64,000 bases of DNA from Microbacterium galbinum (GTDB lineage: Bacteria; Actinomycetota; Actinomycetes; Actinomycetales; Microbacteriaceae): assembly GCF_023101185.1 (NCBI RefSeq), contig NZ_CP078077.1, forward strand, positions 496,001-560,000. Direction: 5' to 3'. The position numbers and the translations under genes are program-made. Of this stretch, positions 55,017-64,000 are shown piece by piece. Positions within the stretch are counted from its first letter, which is position 1. Every line of letters begins with the position of its first letter. The notes below the pieces were generated by a model. The model was not told where the DNA came from, ran no database searches, and saw only the letters and a list, made by a program, of their open reading frames with translations.

Positions 55017-55375
55017 CAGAGGTCCTTACCTGACTTCTTCGCGAACCGCACGCGGACGGTGCGCTTCACGCCGTCCTTCGTCTGCTCCTCGACCCGGTGG
55101 CCGACCTTGGTCGGCTTCTTGGTCGAAGGGTCGACGAGTGCGACGTTCGAGATGTGGATGGGAGCCTCGACGGTCTCGAGGCCACCGGTCTTGGTGCCAC
55201 GCTGCGTCTGGCCGACGCGGGTGTGCTTGGTGACGTAGTTCACGCCCTCGACGATGATGCGGTTGCGCTCGGCAAGGATCTCGAGGACCTTGCCCTGCTT
55301 GCCGCGGTCTCCGCCGCGCTCGGGCTTGGCGCCCGTGATGACCTGAACGAGGTCACCCTTCTTGATCTTCGCCAT
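55016..55375 (-). CDS. rplX: 50S ribosomal protein L24
   Basis: A 119-residue assembly-initiator protein with a KOW motif: [24 protein letters not shown]-type start (read as two parts), then [20 protein letters not shown]. Length slightly above the E. coli protein, normal for actinobacteria. Confidence 0.97.
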   Translation of the reverse strand: MAKIKKGDLVQVITGAKPERGGDRGKQGKVLEILAERNRIIVEGVNYVTKHTRVGQTQRGTKTGGLETVEAPIHISNVALVDPSTKKPTKVGHRVEEQTKDGVKRTVRVRFAKKSGKDL

Positions 55376-55378
55376 GAC

Positions 55379-55747
55379 TTAGATAACCTCCGGCGCCAGC
55401 GAGACGATCTTCATGAACTTCTTGTCACGAAGCTCACGGCCGACCGGTCCGAAGATACGGGTGCCGCGGGGCTCCCCGTCGTTCTTCAGGATGACGGCGG
55501 CGTTCTCGTCGAACTTGATGTACGAGCCGTCGGGACGGCGCGTGGACTTGACGGTGCGGACGATGACCGCCTTGACGACGTCGCCCTTCTTGACGTTGCC
55601 GCCCGGGATCGCGTCCTTAACCGTCGCGACGATGGTGTCGCCCACGCCGGCGTAGCGGCGCTTCGAGCCACCGAGCACGCGAATCGTGAGCAGCTCCTTG
55701 GCGCCGGTGTTGTCGGCGACCTTGAGGCGGGACTCCTGCTGAATCAC
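55379..55747 (-). CDS. rplN: 50S ribosomal protein L14
   Basis: A 122-residue protein: [40 protein letters not shown] and [20 protein letters not shown] are typical. GTG 55747 overlaps the rpsQ stop by 4 nt. Confidence 0.98.
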   Translation of the reverse strand: MIQQESRLKVADNTGAKELLTIRVLGGSKRRYAGVGDTIVATVKDAIPGGNVKKGDVVKAVIVRTVKSTRRPDGSYIKFDENAAVILKNDGEPRGTRIFGPVGRELRDKKFMKIVSLAPEVI

Positions 55748-56061
55748 TTGGCCTTCTCCAGAATCTCCACCAGACGCCAGCGCTTCGTGGCGCTGAGCGG
55801 GCGGGTCTCGTTGATCAGGACCAGGTCGCCGATGCCGGCGGTGTTCGCCTCATCGTGCGCCTTGACCTTCGAGGTGCGGCGGATGACCTTGCCGTAAAGC
55901 GGGTGCTTCACGCGGTCCTCGACCTCGACCACGATGGTCTTGTCCATCTTGTCGCTGACGACGTAGCCACGACGCGACTTGCGGTACCCACGGGCATCCG
56001 CATCGCGCACATCGTGAGCAGCGTGCTCAGCCTCGACGGCGGCTTCCTTCTTGGTGGCCAT
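55744..56061 (-). CDS. rpsQ: 30S ribosomal protein S17
   Basis: A 105-residue protein. The core [20 protein letters not shown] starts near residue 24; the preceding 23 residues ([19 protein letters not shown]) are an actinobacterial extension. ATG 56061 shares one base with the rpmC stop; GTG 56064 is possible. Confidence 0.97.
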   Translation of the reverse strand: MATKKEAAVEAEHAAHDVRDADARGYRKSRRGYVVSDKMDKTIVVEVEDRVKHPLYGKVIRRTSKVKAHDEANTAGIGDLVLINETRPLSATKRWRLVEILEKAK

Positions 56062-56378
56062 CACTCAGCCTCTTCCTTCACGGCGTCGTCGGCGGCATCC
56101 GCCTTCTTCGCCTTCGACTTGGACGCCTTCTTGGCCGGAGCCTCGACCGGAGCGGGCGTCGCACGGATGCCCAGCTCGCGCTCGCGGATCACGGTGTAGA
56201 GGCGCGCGATGTCGCGCTTGACGGCGCGGATGCGGCCGTGGCTCTCCAGCTGGCCGGTGGCCGACTGGAAACGGAGGTTGAACAGCTCCTCCTTGGCCTT
56301 GCGCAGCTCCTCAACGAGGCGCTGGTCTTCGAACGTGTCGAGCTCTGCCGGAGCGAGCTCCTTGGTGCCGATCGCCAT
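56061..56378 (-). CDS. rpmC: 50S ribosomal protein L29 with C-terminal extension
   Basis: A 105-residue L29. The core is [20 protein letters not shown] and [20 protein letters not shown]. From residue 73 a Lys/Ala/Glu-rich tail follows ([18 protein letters not shown]), so it is about 40 residues longer than E. coli L29. Confidence 0.97.
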   Translation of the reverse strand: MAIGTKELAPAELDTFEDQRLVEELRKAKEELFNLRFQSATGQLESHGRIRAVKRDIARLYTVIRERELGIRATPAPVEAPAKKASKSKAKKADAADDAVKEEAE

Positions 56379-56797
56379 TACGCGTCGCCCTCCTCGCGCT
56401 TGATGATGCGTGCCTTCAGCGGCAGCTTGTGAATGGCTCGCGTGAGTGCCTCACGGGCGAGCTGCTCGTCGACACCGGCGACCTCGAAGAGGACGCGACC
56501 CGGCTTGACGTTGGCGACCCACCACTCGGGGGAACCCTTACCGGAACCCATGCGGGTCTCGGCAGGCTTCTTCGTGAGCGGACGGTCGGGGTAGATGTTG
56601 ATCCACACCTTTCCACCACGCTTGATGTGACGGGTCATCGCGATACGAGCGGACTCGATCTGACGGTTCGTCACGTAAGCGGGCGTCAGGGCCTGGATGC
56701 CGAAGTCACCGAAGGAGACCTTCGTGCCACCGGTGGCCTGACCCGAGCGACCCGGGTGGTGCTGCTTGCGGAACTTGACCTTACGGGGAATAAGCAT
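56378..56797 (-). CDS. rplP: 50S ribosomal protein L16
   Basis: A 139-residue protein of the A-site region: [40 protein letters not shown] and [20 protein letters not shown] are typical. Confidence 0.98.
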   Translation of the reverse strand: MLIPRKVKFRKQHHPGRSGQATGGTKVSFGDFGIQALTPAYVTNRQIESARIAMTRHIKRGGKVWINIYPDRPLTKKPAETRMGSGKGSPEWWVANVKPGRVLFEVAGVDEQLAREALTRAIHKLPLKARIIKREEGDA

Positions 56798-57552
56798 CAG
56801 GCAGACGCTCCTTCTGCAACAGGTGCCTCGTTGCGCGGGGCACGGCGGCGGTCGCCACCACGGTCGTCACGACGAGCCTTGGGTGCGTTGGCCTGCTCGC
56901 GAGCGAGCTCCTTCGCGGTCAGGTCGCCCTTGTAGATCCAGACCTTGACGCCGATGCGGCCGAAGGTGGTCTTGGCCTCGTAGAAGCCGTAGTCGATGTT
57001 CGCACGGAGCGTGTGCAGCGGCACACGACCCTCGCGGTAGAACTCCGACCGGCTCATCTCCGCGCCGCCGAGGCGGCCGGAGACCTGGATGCGGATGCCC
57101 TTGGCACCGGCACGCTGGGCGCCCTGCAGGCCCTTGCGCATCGCGCGGCGGAAGGCCACACGTGCGGAGAGCTGCTCGGCGATTCCCTGTGCGACCAGCT
57201 GAGCGTCGGCCTCGGGGTTCTTGACCTCGAGGATGTTCAGCTGGATCTGCTTGCCGCTGAGCTTCTCGAGGTCGCCGCGGATGCGCTCGGCCTCGGCGCC
57301 ACGACGACCGATCACGATGCCCGGACGGGCGGTGTGGATGTCGACGCGGACGCGGTCACGGGTGCGCTCGATCTCGATGTTCGAGACACCGGCGCGGTCG
57401 AGCTGCGTCTTCAGCAGGTTGCGGATCTTGATGTCCTCGGCGACGTAGTCGGCGTAACGCTGACCCGGCTTCGTCGAGTCCGAGAACCAGCGCGACACGT
57501 GGTCCGTGGTGATGCCGAGACGGAAGCCGTACGGGTTTACCTTCTGTCCCAT
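56797..57552 (-). CDS. rpsC: 30S ribosomal protein S3
   Basis: A 251-residue protein at the mRNA entry site: [20 protein letters not shown], the KH-domain loop [20 protein letters not shown] and [20 protein letters not shown]. The last 40 residues are an Arg/Ala-rich tail with [16 protein letters not shown]. Confidence 0.98.
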   Translation of the reverse strand: MGQKVNPYGFRLGITTDHVSRWFSDSTKPGQRYADYVAEDIKIRNLLKTQLDRAGVSNIEIERTRDRVRVDIHTARPGIVIGRRGAEAERIRGDLEKLSGKQIQLNILEVKNPEADAQLVAQGIAEQLSARVAFRRAMRKGLQGAQRAGAKGIRIQVSGRLGGAEMSRSEFYREGRVPLHTLRANIDYGFYEAKTTFGRIGVKVWIYKGDLTAKELAREQANAPKARRDDRGGDRRRAPRNEAPVAEGASA

Positions 57553-57950
57553 TACTTGCTCGCCTTCTTGTTGCTGTCACCGGCAGCGGGCGCAGCCGCC
57601 TCCGGCGTCGAGAGCACGACCGTGATGTGGCTCGTGCGCTTCTTGATCTGGAAAGCGCGACCCTGTGCACGGGGCTGGAAACGCTTGAGCGTCGTGCCCT
57701 CGTCGACGTACGCGTTGGCCACGTACAGGTCCTGCTCGTCGAGGTACTCGCCGTCGCGATCCGCCTTCACCTGTGCGTTGGCCATGGCCGACGCGACAAG
57801 CTTGTAGATCGGCTCACTGGCGCTCTGCTGTGCGAACTTGAGGATCGCGAGAGCTTCCTGGGCCTGCTTGCCCTTGATGAGCGCGACGACACGACGAGCC
57901 TTCTGCGGGGTCACGCGGATGTGCTTCACGCGTGCGATCGATTCGACCAT
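57552..57950 (-). CDS. rplV: 50S ribosomal protein L22
   Basis: A 132-residue tunnel protein: [40 protein letters not shown] and [20 protein letters not shown] are typical. Confidence 0.98.
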   Translation of the reverse strand: MVESIARVKHIRVTPQKARRVVALIKGKQAQEALAILKFAQQSASEPIYKLVASAMANAQVKADRDGEYLDEQDLYVANAYVDEGTTLKRFQPRAQGRAFQIKKRTSHITVVLSTPEAAAPAAGDSNKKASK

Positions 57951-58231
57951 TAGCGGCGCCGCCCCTTCTTGTCGTCCTTCTCGTGGCCGCGGAAGGTGCG
58001 GGTGGGCGCGAACTCGCCCAGCTTGTGACCGACCATGGTCTCGGAGACGAACACAGGGATGTGCTTGCGTCCGTCGTGGACCGCGATCGTGTGACCCAGC
58101 ATGGCCGGGATGATCATGGACCGGCGGGACCAGGTCTTGATGACGTTCTTGGTGCCGGCTTCGTTCTGCACGACCACCTTGCGAAGCAGGTGCTCGTCGA
58201 CGAAGGGGCCCTTCTTAAGACTGCGAGGCAT
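57950..58231 (-). CDS. rpsS: 30S ribosomal protein S19
   Basis: A 93-residue small-subunit head protein: [40 protein letters not shown] and [20 protein letters not shown] are typical. Confidence 0.98.
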   Translation of the reverse strand: MPRSLKKGPFVDEHLLRKVVVQNEAGTKNVIKTWSRRSMIIPAMLGHTIAVHDGRKHIPVFVSETMVGHKLGEFAPTRTFRGHEKDDKKGRRR

Positions 58232-58243
58232 CTTCTCTTACTC

Positions 58244-59083
58244 CTACTTGCGCTTCTTGCCGGCGTTACGACGACGCACGATGTACTTGTCGCTTTCCTT
58301 GTTGGCGTGACGGGTGCGACCCTCAGCCTGACCCCACGGGGAGACCGGGTGACGACCACCGGAGGTCTTACCCTCACCACCACCGTGCGGGTGGTCGACC
58401 GGGTTCATGGCGACACCACGCACGGTCGGGCGAACGCCCTTCCAGCGCATACGGCCGGCCTTACCCCAGTTGATGTTCGACTGCTCGGCGTTGCCGACCT
58501 CGCCGATGGTCGCGCGGCAGCGCGCATCGACGTTGCGGATCTCGCCCGAGGGCAGACGCAGCTGGGCGTAGGGGCCGTCCTTGGCGACGAGACGGACGGA
58601 TGCTCCGGCCGAACGCGCCATCTTCGCGCCGCCGCCGGGGCGGAGCTCGATCGCGTGGATGACGGTACCCGTCGGGATGTTCTTCAGCGGGAGGTTGTTT
58701 CCCGGCTTGATGTCGGCACCCGCGCCGGACTCGATGATGTCGCCCTGCTTCAGCTTCGCCGGAGCGAGGATGTAGCGCTTCTCACCGTCGAAGTAGTGCA
58801 GCAGCGCGATGCGAGCCGTGCGGTTGGGGTCGTACTCGATGTGAGCGACCTTGGCGTTCACGCCGTCCTTGTCATTGCGACGGAAGTCGATGACGCGATA
58901 CTGGCGCTTGTGGCCACCACCGATGTGACGGGTCGTGATGCGCCCCTGGTTGTTACGACCACCGGTCTTCGAGAGCGGGCGCAGCAGCGACTTCTCCGGC
59001 GTCGATCGGGTGATCTCGGCGAAGTCAGCCACCGACGAGCCGCGACGGCCCGGGGTCGTGGGCTTGTACTTGCGAATTGCCAT
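58244..59083 (-). CDS. rplB: 50S ribosomal protein L2
   Basis: A 279-residue protein needed for subunit joining and peptidyl transfer: [40 protein letters not shown] and [20 protein letters not shown] with the conserved histidine are present. Confidence 0.98.
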   Translation of the reverse strand: MAIRKYKPTTPGRRGSSVADFAEITRSTPEKSLLRPLSKTGGRNNQGRITTRHIGGGHKRQYRVIDFRRNDKDGVNAKVAHIEYDPNRTARIALLHYFDGEKRYILAPAKLKQGDIIESGAGADIKPGNNLPLKNIPTGTVIHAIELRPGGGAKMARSAGASVRLVAKDGPYAQLRLPSGEIRNVDARCRATIGEVGNAEQSNINWGKAGRMRWKGVRPTVRGVAMNPVDHPHGGGEGKTSGGRHPVSPWGQAEGRTRHANKESDKYIVRRRNAGKKRK

Positions 59084-59103
59084 GATTGTCCTTATCCCCC
59101 GGA

Positions 59104-59427
59104 TCAGCCGATTGCCGTGAAGATGTCGATGGTGCCCGACTTCAGGGTCACGATGGCGCGCTTGGTGTCCTTGCGCTTGCCGGTGCCGAAGCGGGTGCGA
59201 CGGGCCTTGCCGACGCGGTTGAGCGTGTTGACGGACGCGACCTTGACGCCGAAGATCTTCTCGATGGCGAGCTTGATCTCGGTCTTCGAAGCACGCGGGT
59301 CGACGAGGAAGGTGTACTTGCCCTCATCGATCAGGCCGTAGCTCTTCTCGGACACGACCGGCTTCAGGATGACGTCGCGCGGGTCCTTGTTCAGGGCCGT
59401 CTGGAGAACAGATGCCTGCTCGCTCAT
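59104..59427 (-). CDS. rplW: 50S ribosomal protein L23
   Basis: A 107-residue protein at the tunnel exit, docking site for trigger factor and [43 protein letters not shown] and a C-terminal DIFTAIG. ATG 59427 overlaps the rplD stop by 4 nt. Confidence 0.97.
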   Translation of the reverse strand: MSEQASVLQTALNKDPRDVILKPVVSEKSYGLIDEGKYTFLVDPRASKTEIKLAIEKIFGVKVASVNTLNRVGKARRTRFGTGKRKDTKRAIVTLKSGTIDIFTAIG

Positions 59428-60086
59428 GCGGAGACCTCCTGGTTGGCGCCGGACTTGGAGGCGATGAAGCCTTCGAGCGCGGCCTGGGTGAAGACGATGT
59501 CGTCGGAGACGAGCACGTCGTAGGCGTTGAGCTGGTCGAACGACAGCAGGTGCACGTGACCGAGGTTGCGCAGGCTCTTGAGCGCGAGCTCGTCGCCGCG
59601 CTCGATGACGACCAGCACGTTCTTGGACGTGGCGACCTGGCCGAGGAAACCCGCGGCTGCCTTGGTCGAGGGCGAACCCTCGGTGCCGAAGCTGTCGATC
59701 GCGTGCAGGCGGTCACCGCGGAAGCGGTCGCTGAGCGCACCCAGGAGGGCGGCGGCGATCATCTTCTTGGGCGTGCGCTGCGAGTAGTCGCGCGGCTTGG
59801 GGCCGTGCACGATGCCACCACCGGTCATGTGCGGCGCGCGGATGGAACCCTGACGGGCGTTACCCGTACCCTTCTGCTTGAAGGGCTTGCGGCCGGCACC
59901 GGAGACCTCACCGCGACGCTTGGTCGAGTGGGTTCCCTGGCGAGCCGCCGCGAGCTGCGCGACGACGACCTGGTGGATCAGCGGAATGTTCGTCTTGACG
60001 TCGAACAGCGCGGCGGGAAGCTCGATCGAGCCTGCCTTCTTGCCGTCTGCCTTGAGGACGTCGAGCGCGAGAGTCGAGTCAGCCAT
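59424..60086 (-). CDS. rplD: 50S ribosomal protein L4
   Basis: A 220-residue protein lining the exit tunnel: [40 protein letters not shown] and [20 protein letters not shown] are typical. In E. coli L4 represses the S10 operon; no proof of that here. Confidence 0.98.
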   Translation of the reverse strand: MADSTLALDVLKADGKKAGSIELPAALFDVKTNIPLIHQVVVAQLAAARQGTHSTKRRGEVSGAGRKPFKQKGTGNARQGSIRAPHMTGGGIVHGPKPRDYSQRTPKKMIAAALLGALSDRFRGDRLHAIDSFGTEGSPSTKAAAGFLGQVATSKNVLVVIERGDELALKSLRNLGHVHLLSFDQLNAYDVLVSDDIVFTQAALEGFIASKSGANQEVSA

Positions 60087-60088
60087 GA

Positions 60089-60748
60089 TCAGGCACCCTT
60101 CACTGCGTTGCGGACGTAGACGATGCGGCCACGAGCACCGGGGACGGCGCCCTTGACGAGCATCAGACCCTTCTCGATGTCGATGGCGTGCACCGTGAGG
60201 TTGAGGACGGTCACGCGCTCGCCACCCATACGGCCGGCCATGCGCATGCCCTTGAAGACGCGGCTCGGGGTCGACGATGCGCCGATGGAGCCGGGCTTGC
60301 GGTGGTTGCGGTGCGAACCGTGCGATGCCGAGACGCCCTTGAAGTTGTGACGCTTCATGACACCGGCGAAGCCCTTGCCCTTGCTCGTGCCGACGACGTC
60401 GACGAGCTGGCCGGCCTCGAACGTGCCGTCGACCGTGAGCTCCTGACCGAGTGAGTAGTCAGCAGCATCCGCGGTGCGGATCTCGGTGACGTGGCGGCGC
60501 GGCGTGACGCCGGCGGCCTCGAAGTGAGCCGTGAGGGGCTTGTTCACCTTGCGGGGGTCGATCTGGCCGTACGCGATCTGCACGGCGTTGTAGCCGTCCT
60601 TCTCGGGGGTACGAACCTGGGTGACCACGTTCGGTGCGAGCTCGATGACGGTGACGGGGACGAGCTTGCCGCTCTCGTTCCACACCTGGGTCATGCCGAG
60701 CTTCGTGCCGAGCATGCCCTTGGAAATCTTTGCGTTGATGTCAGCCAT
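60089..60748 (-). CDS. rplC: 50S ribosomal protein L3
   Basis: A 219-residue protein near the peptidyl transferase centre: [40 protein letters not shown] and [20 protein letters not shown] are typical. The frame is open upstream but [11 protein letters not shown] at 60748 is the conserved start. Confidence 0.98.
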   Translation of the reverse strand: MADINAKISKGMLGTKLGMTQVWNESGKLVPVTVIELAPNVVTQVRTPEKDGYNAVQIAYGQIDPRKVNKPLTAHFEAAGVTPRRHVTEIRTADAADYSLGQELTVDGTFEAGQLVDVVGTSKGKGFAGVMKRHNFKGVSASHGSHRNHRKPGSIGASSTPSRVFKGMRMAGRMGGERVTVLNLTVHAIDIEKGLMLVKGAVPGARGRIVYVRNAVKGA

Positions 60749-60756
60749 GTCGAACC

Positions 60757-61065
60757 TCAGAGCTTGATCTCGATGTTGACATCGGCCGGGAGGTCGAGAC
60801 GCATCAGCGAGTCGACGGCCTTGGGCGTCGGGTCGACGATGTCGATCAGACGCTTGTGGGTGCGCATCTCGAAGTGCTCGCGGCTGTCCTTGTACTTGTG
60901 GGGCGACCGGATGACGCACACGACGTTCTTCTCGGTCGGAAGCGGCACGGGGCCGACGACGGTCGCGCCCGCACGGGTCACGGTGTCGACGATCTTGCGT
61001 GCCGACGAGTCGATGACCTCGTGGTCATACGACTTCAGGCGAATGCGGATTTTCTGTCCCGCCAT
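60757..61065 (-). CDS. rpsJ: 30S ribosomal protein S10
   Basis: A 102-residue protein, also the NusE antitermination factor: [40 protein letters not shown] and [20 protein letters not shown] are typical. ATG 61065 is chosen by family; the open frame upstream is not conserved-looking. It is the first gene of the supercluster. Confidence 0.98.
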   Translation of the reverse strand: MAGQKIRIRLKSYDHEVIDSSARKIVDTVTRAGATVVGPVPLPTEKNVVCVIRSPHKYKDSREHFEMRTHKRLIDIVDPTPKAVDSLMRLDLPADVNIEIKL

Positions 61066-61158
61066 TGTCTGCTCACTCTCTTTAAGCGTCTTACCGGCCT
61101 GAACCCGGTGGCTCAGGGGCATTGGACGCACGTCGGCGCTGTTCACGCCTCGGCACTC

Positions 61159-61180
61159 GAACGACTCCGGGGAGTCGTTC
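61159..61180. promoter_or_regulatory. Leader hairpin upstream of rpsJ
   Basis: GAACGACTCC / GGAGTCGTTC, perfect 10-bp stem, about 94 nt before the rpsJ ATG. With no T run it is more likely a leader structure than a terminator; it might take part in operon control. Confidence 0.5.
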
Positions 61181-61446
61181 TGCGCACCACTGTTCTGCTG
61201 TCATCCCGACCTCCGCCGCGCACGGCGAAGTCCTCGAAAGGAAGGTGTCGGGGTTGTGTGTTCTGCTACCCGCGGCCTAGAACCCTGCGCCTCTCAGAGG
61301 AGACACCGTCTATGCACTGCCCTGGCAGTGATTCGGCGCACGCTGAGCGCACCGAAATGTCGAACCTGTTTATTCTGCCACGGGGTATTTCACTTGCGCA
61401 AACCCGGGCGTGTCGCGCCGCCGTCGAAGCCTCAGCCGCGAGGTGA

Positions 61447-61482
61447 GAACGGGGCGAGGCATCCCCATGCCTCGCCCCGTTC
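61447..61482. terminator. Perfect 16-bp hairpin upstream of the S10 leader
   Basis: GAACGGGGCGAGGCAT / ATGCCTCGCCCCGTTC with a 4-nt CCCC loop. It has the form of an intrinsic terminator but lies more than 350 nt from any gene end, so it could end an unrecognised small RNA or insulate the S10 promoter from upstream reading. Confidence 0.7.
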
Positions 61483-61795
61483 GGGGAGGGCGTTCAGTGC
61501 GAGGGGGCACACCGAACGCGAGGAATCCGGCGTGAAGGGACGCCGAGATCCTCGATCGAGGGCACGGCGATGACGCCGCCGTGCAGGCGGGGTGACGAAG
61601 GCGCGCAGCGAGTGCGCACGTCGCAAGATGATCCCCAAGATCGCATTCCCCAGTTGAACGCGGACGAGCCGCGTGCTTCAGGAGTCCGGACCCCTCCGGG
61701 CTCCCCGACCGCCCTATCCCCAGTGCGGTCGGCTCCAGTCTACGCATCCGCGGGTCCTCGCGCGAGCATCCGCCGGAATATCGCAGCGCACGACA

Positions 61796-61831
61796 GAGGG
61801 CGGCGACCTCCTCCCGGAGATCACCGCCCTC
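61796..61831. terminator. Terminator after the MT0933-like gene
   Basis: GAGGGCGGCGACCTC / GAGATCACCGCCCTC, a 15-bp stem with two mismatches and a 6-nt loop, 11 nt past the stop at 61843. Confidence 0.75.
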
Positions 61832-61842
61832 GCAGCGATCGA

Positions 61843-62055
61843 CTACTGGTTGCCGACCTGCTTGTCGGCCGCGTCGCGGATCTCGTCGATCTTCTCGGAC
61901 GCACCCGGAGCGATCTTCTTGGCGAAGTCGGCGACGCCGTCGAGGACCTTGTCGCTGATGTCCTCGGCCTGTTCGCTCTTCACGGCCTCGGCGATCCTGT
62001 CCTTGTTCTGCTCGACGAAGTCCTTGCCCTTGTTGACGGCGTCCTCGATACCCAT
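61843..62055 (-). CDS. Small MT0933-like (Rv0909-type) protein
   Basis: A 70-residue, highly charged helical protein: MGIEDAVNKGKDFVEQNKDR, then EDISDKVLDGVADFAKKIAP. The amphipathic pattern matches the MT0933-like family, annotated as antitoxin from the Rv0909-Rv0910 pair in M. tuberculosis. No toxin gene is next to it here, so an antitoxin role is not supported by context; similar orphan proteins are widespread. Single-gene unit with its own terminator. Confidence 0.7.
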   Translation of the reverse strand: MGIEDAVNKGKDFVEQNKDRIAEAVKSEQAEDISDKVLDGVADFAKKIAPGASEKIDEIRDAADKQVGNQ

Positions 62056-62101
62056 GTGCGTCCCCTACTGGTCATGTGCTCCGGATCGGTTCCGGGCACC
62101 C

Positions 62102-64000
62102 TCATTCTGCATGGACGGACGCGCCGGCGGAAGAGCGTCGACGCGCGGCGACGAACAGTCCTCCCGACACCATCATCAGCAGGGCGACCGCGAGCAGACC
62201 CCAGGCCATCTCGGCACCGGTCGTGGCGAGCGGATCCGCCGCGGCGACATCGACCGTCGCCTCGTCGGTCAGCACGGCGTCCTCGGTCTGCTCGCTGGGC
62301 GAGGTGACCGTGACGACGTTGCTGACCGACGGGTACGCGGCTTCGCCGACGTTCACGCGCAGCGCGAGGGTGATCTCCTCGTCGACCGCGAGGCCGTCCT
62401 CGAGCGTCCAGGTCACGACCTGGCCGTCGACCTGCACTCCCTCATCGGGAGATCCGGCGAAAGAGAGCCCGGCGGGCAGCACGTCCGTCACGGTGATCGG
62501 CCCCGGGTCGGCGGTGGGACCGTCGTTGCGCACGACGATCTCGTACGACCCGGCCTTGCCGACCTGGAACTCGCCGACCGCGGTCTTGCTCACTACCAGC
62601 GCGGCCATCGGCGGCACCGTGACGACGTCCGACGCACGGTTGTCGTCGGGGGTGCGGTCGGGGTGCTCCTCCGTGATCTCGGCGGCGGAGACATCCGCCA
62701 CGTTCACGACCTCGGAGTAGGCCGCGACGAGCACACGGGTGCTCACACCCAGGACGGATGCCGTCTCGCCCGGCGCGAGGGGCAGCGCGTAGCGCGCGAC
62801 CACACGGGTCCCGGCCGTCGCGTCCTCCGCATCGACCGGTTCGACGCTCTCGATCGACCAGTCGGTGCCGACCTCGTCGCCTGCGACCGTCGTGACCTCG
62901 AGCCCGGCGGGCACGACGTCGGTCACGACGACATCCGTCGCCTCGGACGGACCGGCGTTGCGGACCTCGAGAGCGAACGCGAGCTCGTCGCCGATGCGCA
63001 CGGCGGCTGCGTCGTGGGTCTTCGTGATCGAGAGATCCACCTCGCGAGCGATCGTGAGATCGGCCGAGTCACCGTCGTTCTCGGGGTTCGAGTCCGGGGT
63101 GCCCGACGACACGGATGCCGTGTTGGTGAGCACCGTGCCGTGCGCGACCGACGGGTCGACGGCGGCCTCGAACTCGATCGAGGGCGCAGCGGCGCCGTTC
63201 ACGAGGCCCGCGTCCGCCGGCAGCATCGTGAAGGTCACGGTCTGCGGATCGGCGTCGTCGGCCTGCGCGGACCATGCCTCGACGGCGTCACCGGTCAGAC
63301 CGGTGAAACGGATGCCGGAGGGCAGCGCGTCCGTGACCGTGATCGGCCCGACCGCATCGCTCGGTCCGGCGTTCTCGACCTCGATCCGGTAGCGCACGCT
63401 CTCCCCCGCGACCGCGGAGGCGATCTCGGCACCCTCGGCGTCGACCGCCGTCTTGACGAGGCCGAGGTCGGCATCCGTGGTGACGTCGATCGCGGCATCG
63501 TCGCTGTCGGAGTGCGGCGAGGTGCTGCGGCTGTCGGTCCACGACAGGTTCGCCGTGTTCGTCAGCTCGGTGCCGGTGGGCACGTTCGACTCGATGAGGG
63601 CGACGACCGTGATCGTGCTCTCCCCCAGCGGGTGCCCGCGACGGATGCAGCTCTGCGCGTCCTCGTCGCACGTCCAGCCCTCGCCCGCGATCGAGACGGG
63701 GGCGAGGCCGGCCGGCAGCACGTCGGTGAGGAAGGCGTCCGCGACGGACGGCCCCTCGTTGTCGACCGTGATGGCGTACTCGACCTCGGTGCCGGCGATC
63801 CACGGACCGTCGGCGACGTCCTTCTGCACCGTCATCTCGGCGAGGGTGACGATGTCGATCTCGGCCTCGCCGTGGTTGTTCGCGGGGTCGAAGTCGTCGG
63901 GCCCCGTCACGTCGGCCTCGTTCACCAGGGTCTGCGGGCGAACGTCTGCGGCCACGTCGGCGGTGACGACGATCTCGATGGTCGATCCGACCTCGAGGGT
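62102..64000 (-). CDS. Cell-wall-anchored DUF11-repeat surface protein (partial, N-terminus outside window)
   Basis: The C-terminal 632 residues of a large surface protein; the frame runs open to the window edge. About four DUF11-type beta-sandwich repeats of 120-150 residues are seen, each with a pattern like NAGPSDAVGPITVTDALPSG and ending TNTASV or similar (starts near VTLAEMTVQKD, DADLGLVKT, REVDLSITKTHD and ALVVSKTAVGEF). The Lys and Asn/Asp of these folds often form isopeptide bonds. The C-terminus has LATTGAE, a membrane helix and RRRSS, an LAxTG-type sorting signal fit for class E sortase. Probably an adhesin-like or envelope structural protein. Confidence 0.88.
   Translation of the reverse strand, partial: TLEVGSTIEIVVTADVAADVRPQTLVNEADVTGPDDFDPANNHGEAEIDIVTLAEMTVQKDVADGPWIAGTEVEYAITVDNEGPSVADAFLTDVLPAGLAPVSIAGEGWTCDEDAQSCIRRGHPLGESTITVVALIESNVPTGTELTNTANLSWTDSRSTSPHSDSDDAAIDVTTDADLGLVKTAVDAEGAEIASAVAGESVRYRIEVENAGPSDAVGPITVTDALPSGIRFTGLTGDAVEAWSAQADDADPQTVTFTMLPADAGLVNGAAAPSIEFEAAVDPSVAHGTVLTNTASVSSGTPDSNPENDGDSADLTIAREVDLSITKTHDAAAVRIGDELAFALEVRNAGPSEATDVVVTDVVPAGLEVTTVAGDEVGTDWSIESVEPVDAEDATAGTRVVARYALPLAPGETASVLGVSTRVLVAAYSEVVNVADVSAAEITEEHPDRTPDDNRASDVVTVPPMAALVVSKTAVGEFQVGKAGSYEIVVRNDGPTADPGPITVTDVLPAGLSFAGSPDEGVQVDGQVVTWTLEDGLAVDEEITLALRVNVGEAAYPSVSNVVTVTSPSEQTEDAVLTDEATVDVAAADPLATTGAEMAWGLLAVALLMMVSGGLFVAARRRSSAGASVHAE

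Larger units (their letters stand above)
61066..61795. other. Gene-free region with the S10 operon leader
   Basis: No convincing gene is seen in these 730 bases; the open frames present are Arg/Pro-rich and unlike real proteins. The rpsJ-proximal part should hold the promoter and leader of the S10 operon. It contains hairpins at 61159-61180 and 61447-61482, a short CACTGCC / GGCAGTG hairpin at 61315-61330 and an AT-rich patch near 61365-61398 (TTTATTCTGCC, GGTATTTCACTTGCGC). I cannot name the promoter with confidence. Confidence 0.6.

Noticed and set aside
61370..61747. Open frame of 125 codons on the minus strand upstream of the S10 operon
   Set aside because: It covers the orphan hairpin, is Arg/Pro-rich and has no Shine-Dalgarno or leaderless box at its start.
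61843..62055. Toxin-antitoxin pair around the MT0933-like protein
   Set aside because: No toxin gene is adjacent on either side; the family is often found alone.
61570..62307. Open frame of 245 codons on the plus strand near the surface protein
   Set aside because: It overlaps the MT0933-like gene and the surface protein end, and reads as Arg/Pro-rich low complexity.
62102..64000. CRISPR-like or tandem DNA repeat
   Set aside because: The repetition is at protein level (DUF11 domains); the DNA has no short identical repeats with spacers. No CRISPR array was seen anywhere in the window.

Overview
The window is chromosomal DNA of a high-GC actinobacterium, most likely a Microbacteriaceae member close to Microbacterium. 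Pointers are the strong G/C bias at third codon positions, long acidic or Ala/Lys-rich extensions on NusG, L15, L17 and S5, a RamB-type regulator next to the glyoxylate shunt genes, LAxTG-type cell-wall sorting, many GTG starts, and many start codons that sit 6-7 nt after a TANNNT box (leaderless style). No phage, insertion sequence or CRISPR array was seen. The genus is an inference.

Layout. 1-2.5 kb: end of a LysE-type exporter, then a polar amino acid (probably cystine) ABC transporter. 2.6-6.2 kb: rplA, rplK, a small unknown gene on the other strand, nusG, secE and tRNA-Trp. 6.3-11 kb: an HSP90-like chaperone coupled to a 932-residue TPR protein. 11-12.8 kb: poxB-type pyruvate dehydrogenase. 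13-22.8 kb: a putrescine/GABA catabolic block (two aldehyde dehydrogenases, APC permease, universal stress protein, flavin amine oxidase, GABA transaminase and a divergent PucR-type regulator). 22.9-28.7 kb: an unknown protein, then a RamB-like regulator divergent from aceA-aceB. 28.8-32.3 kb: a small unknown protein, an AldR-like Lrp regulator divergent from alanine dehydrogenase, and an aspartate-type aminotransferase. 32.3-38.9 kb: a six-gene coupled operon built around a MoxR AAA+ ATPase and a metallopeptidase-VWA fusion, ending with a PaaK-like adenylate-forming enzyme and a glyoxalase-fold protein. 38.9-44.4 kb: NadR, PnuC, MurB, two hot-dog dehydratases, a TauE/SafE exporter and a bacterial voltage-gated cation channel. 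44.4-61.1 kb: the S10-spc-alpha ribosomal supercluster, all on the minus strand, with secY-adk-map, a DsbA-like thioredoxin, infA, rpmJ and rpoA. 61-64 kb: a 777-bp gene-free leader region, a small MT0933-like protein and the C-terminal part of a DUF11-repeat surface protein.

How the genes work together. Translation, transcription and secretion functions dominate both ends. The middle holds carbon and nitrogen modules with adjacent, often divergent regulators: PucR/GABA, RamB/glyoxylate shunt and Lrp/alanine dehydrogenase. NadR and PnuC form a nicotinamide riboside salvage pair. The least understood parts are the MoxR-VWA operon (32.3-38.9 kb) and the HSP90-TPR pair (6.4-11 kb). Two genes often present in this ribosomal cluster, the S14 gene between rplE and rpsH and the S4 gene between rpsK and rpoA, are missing; each site instead holds a short spacer with a strong inverted repeat.
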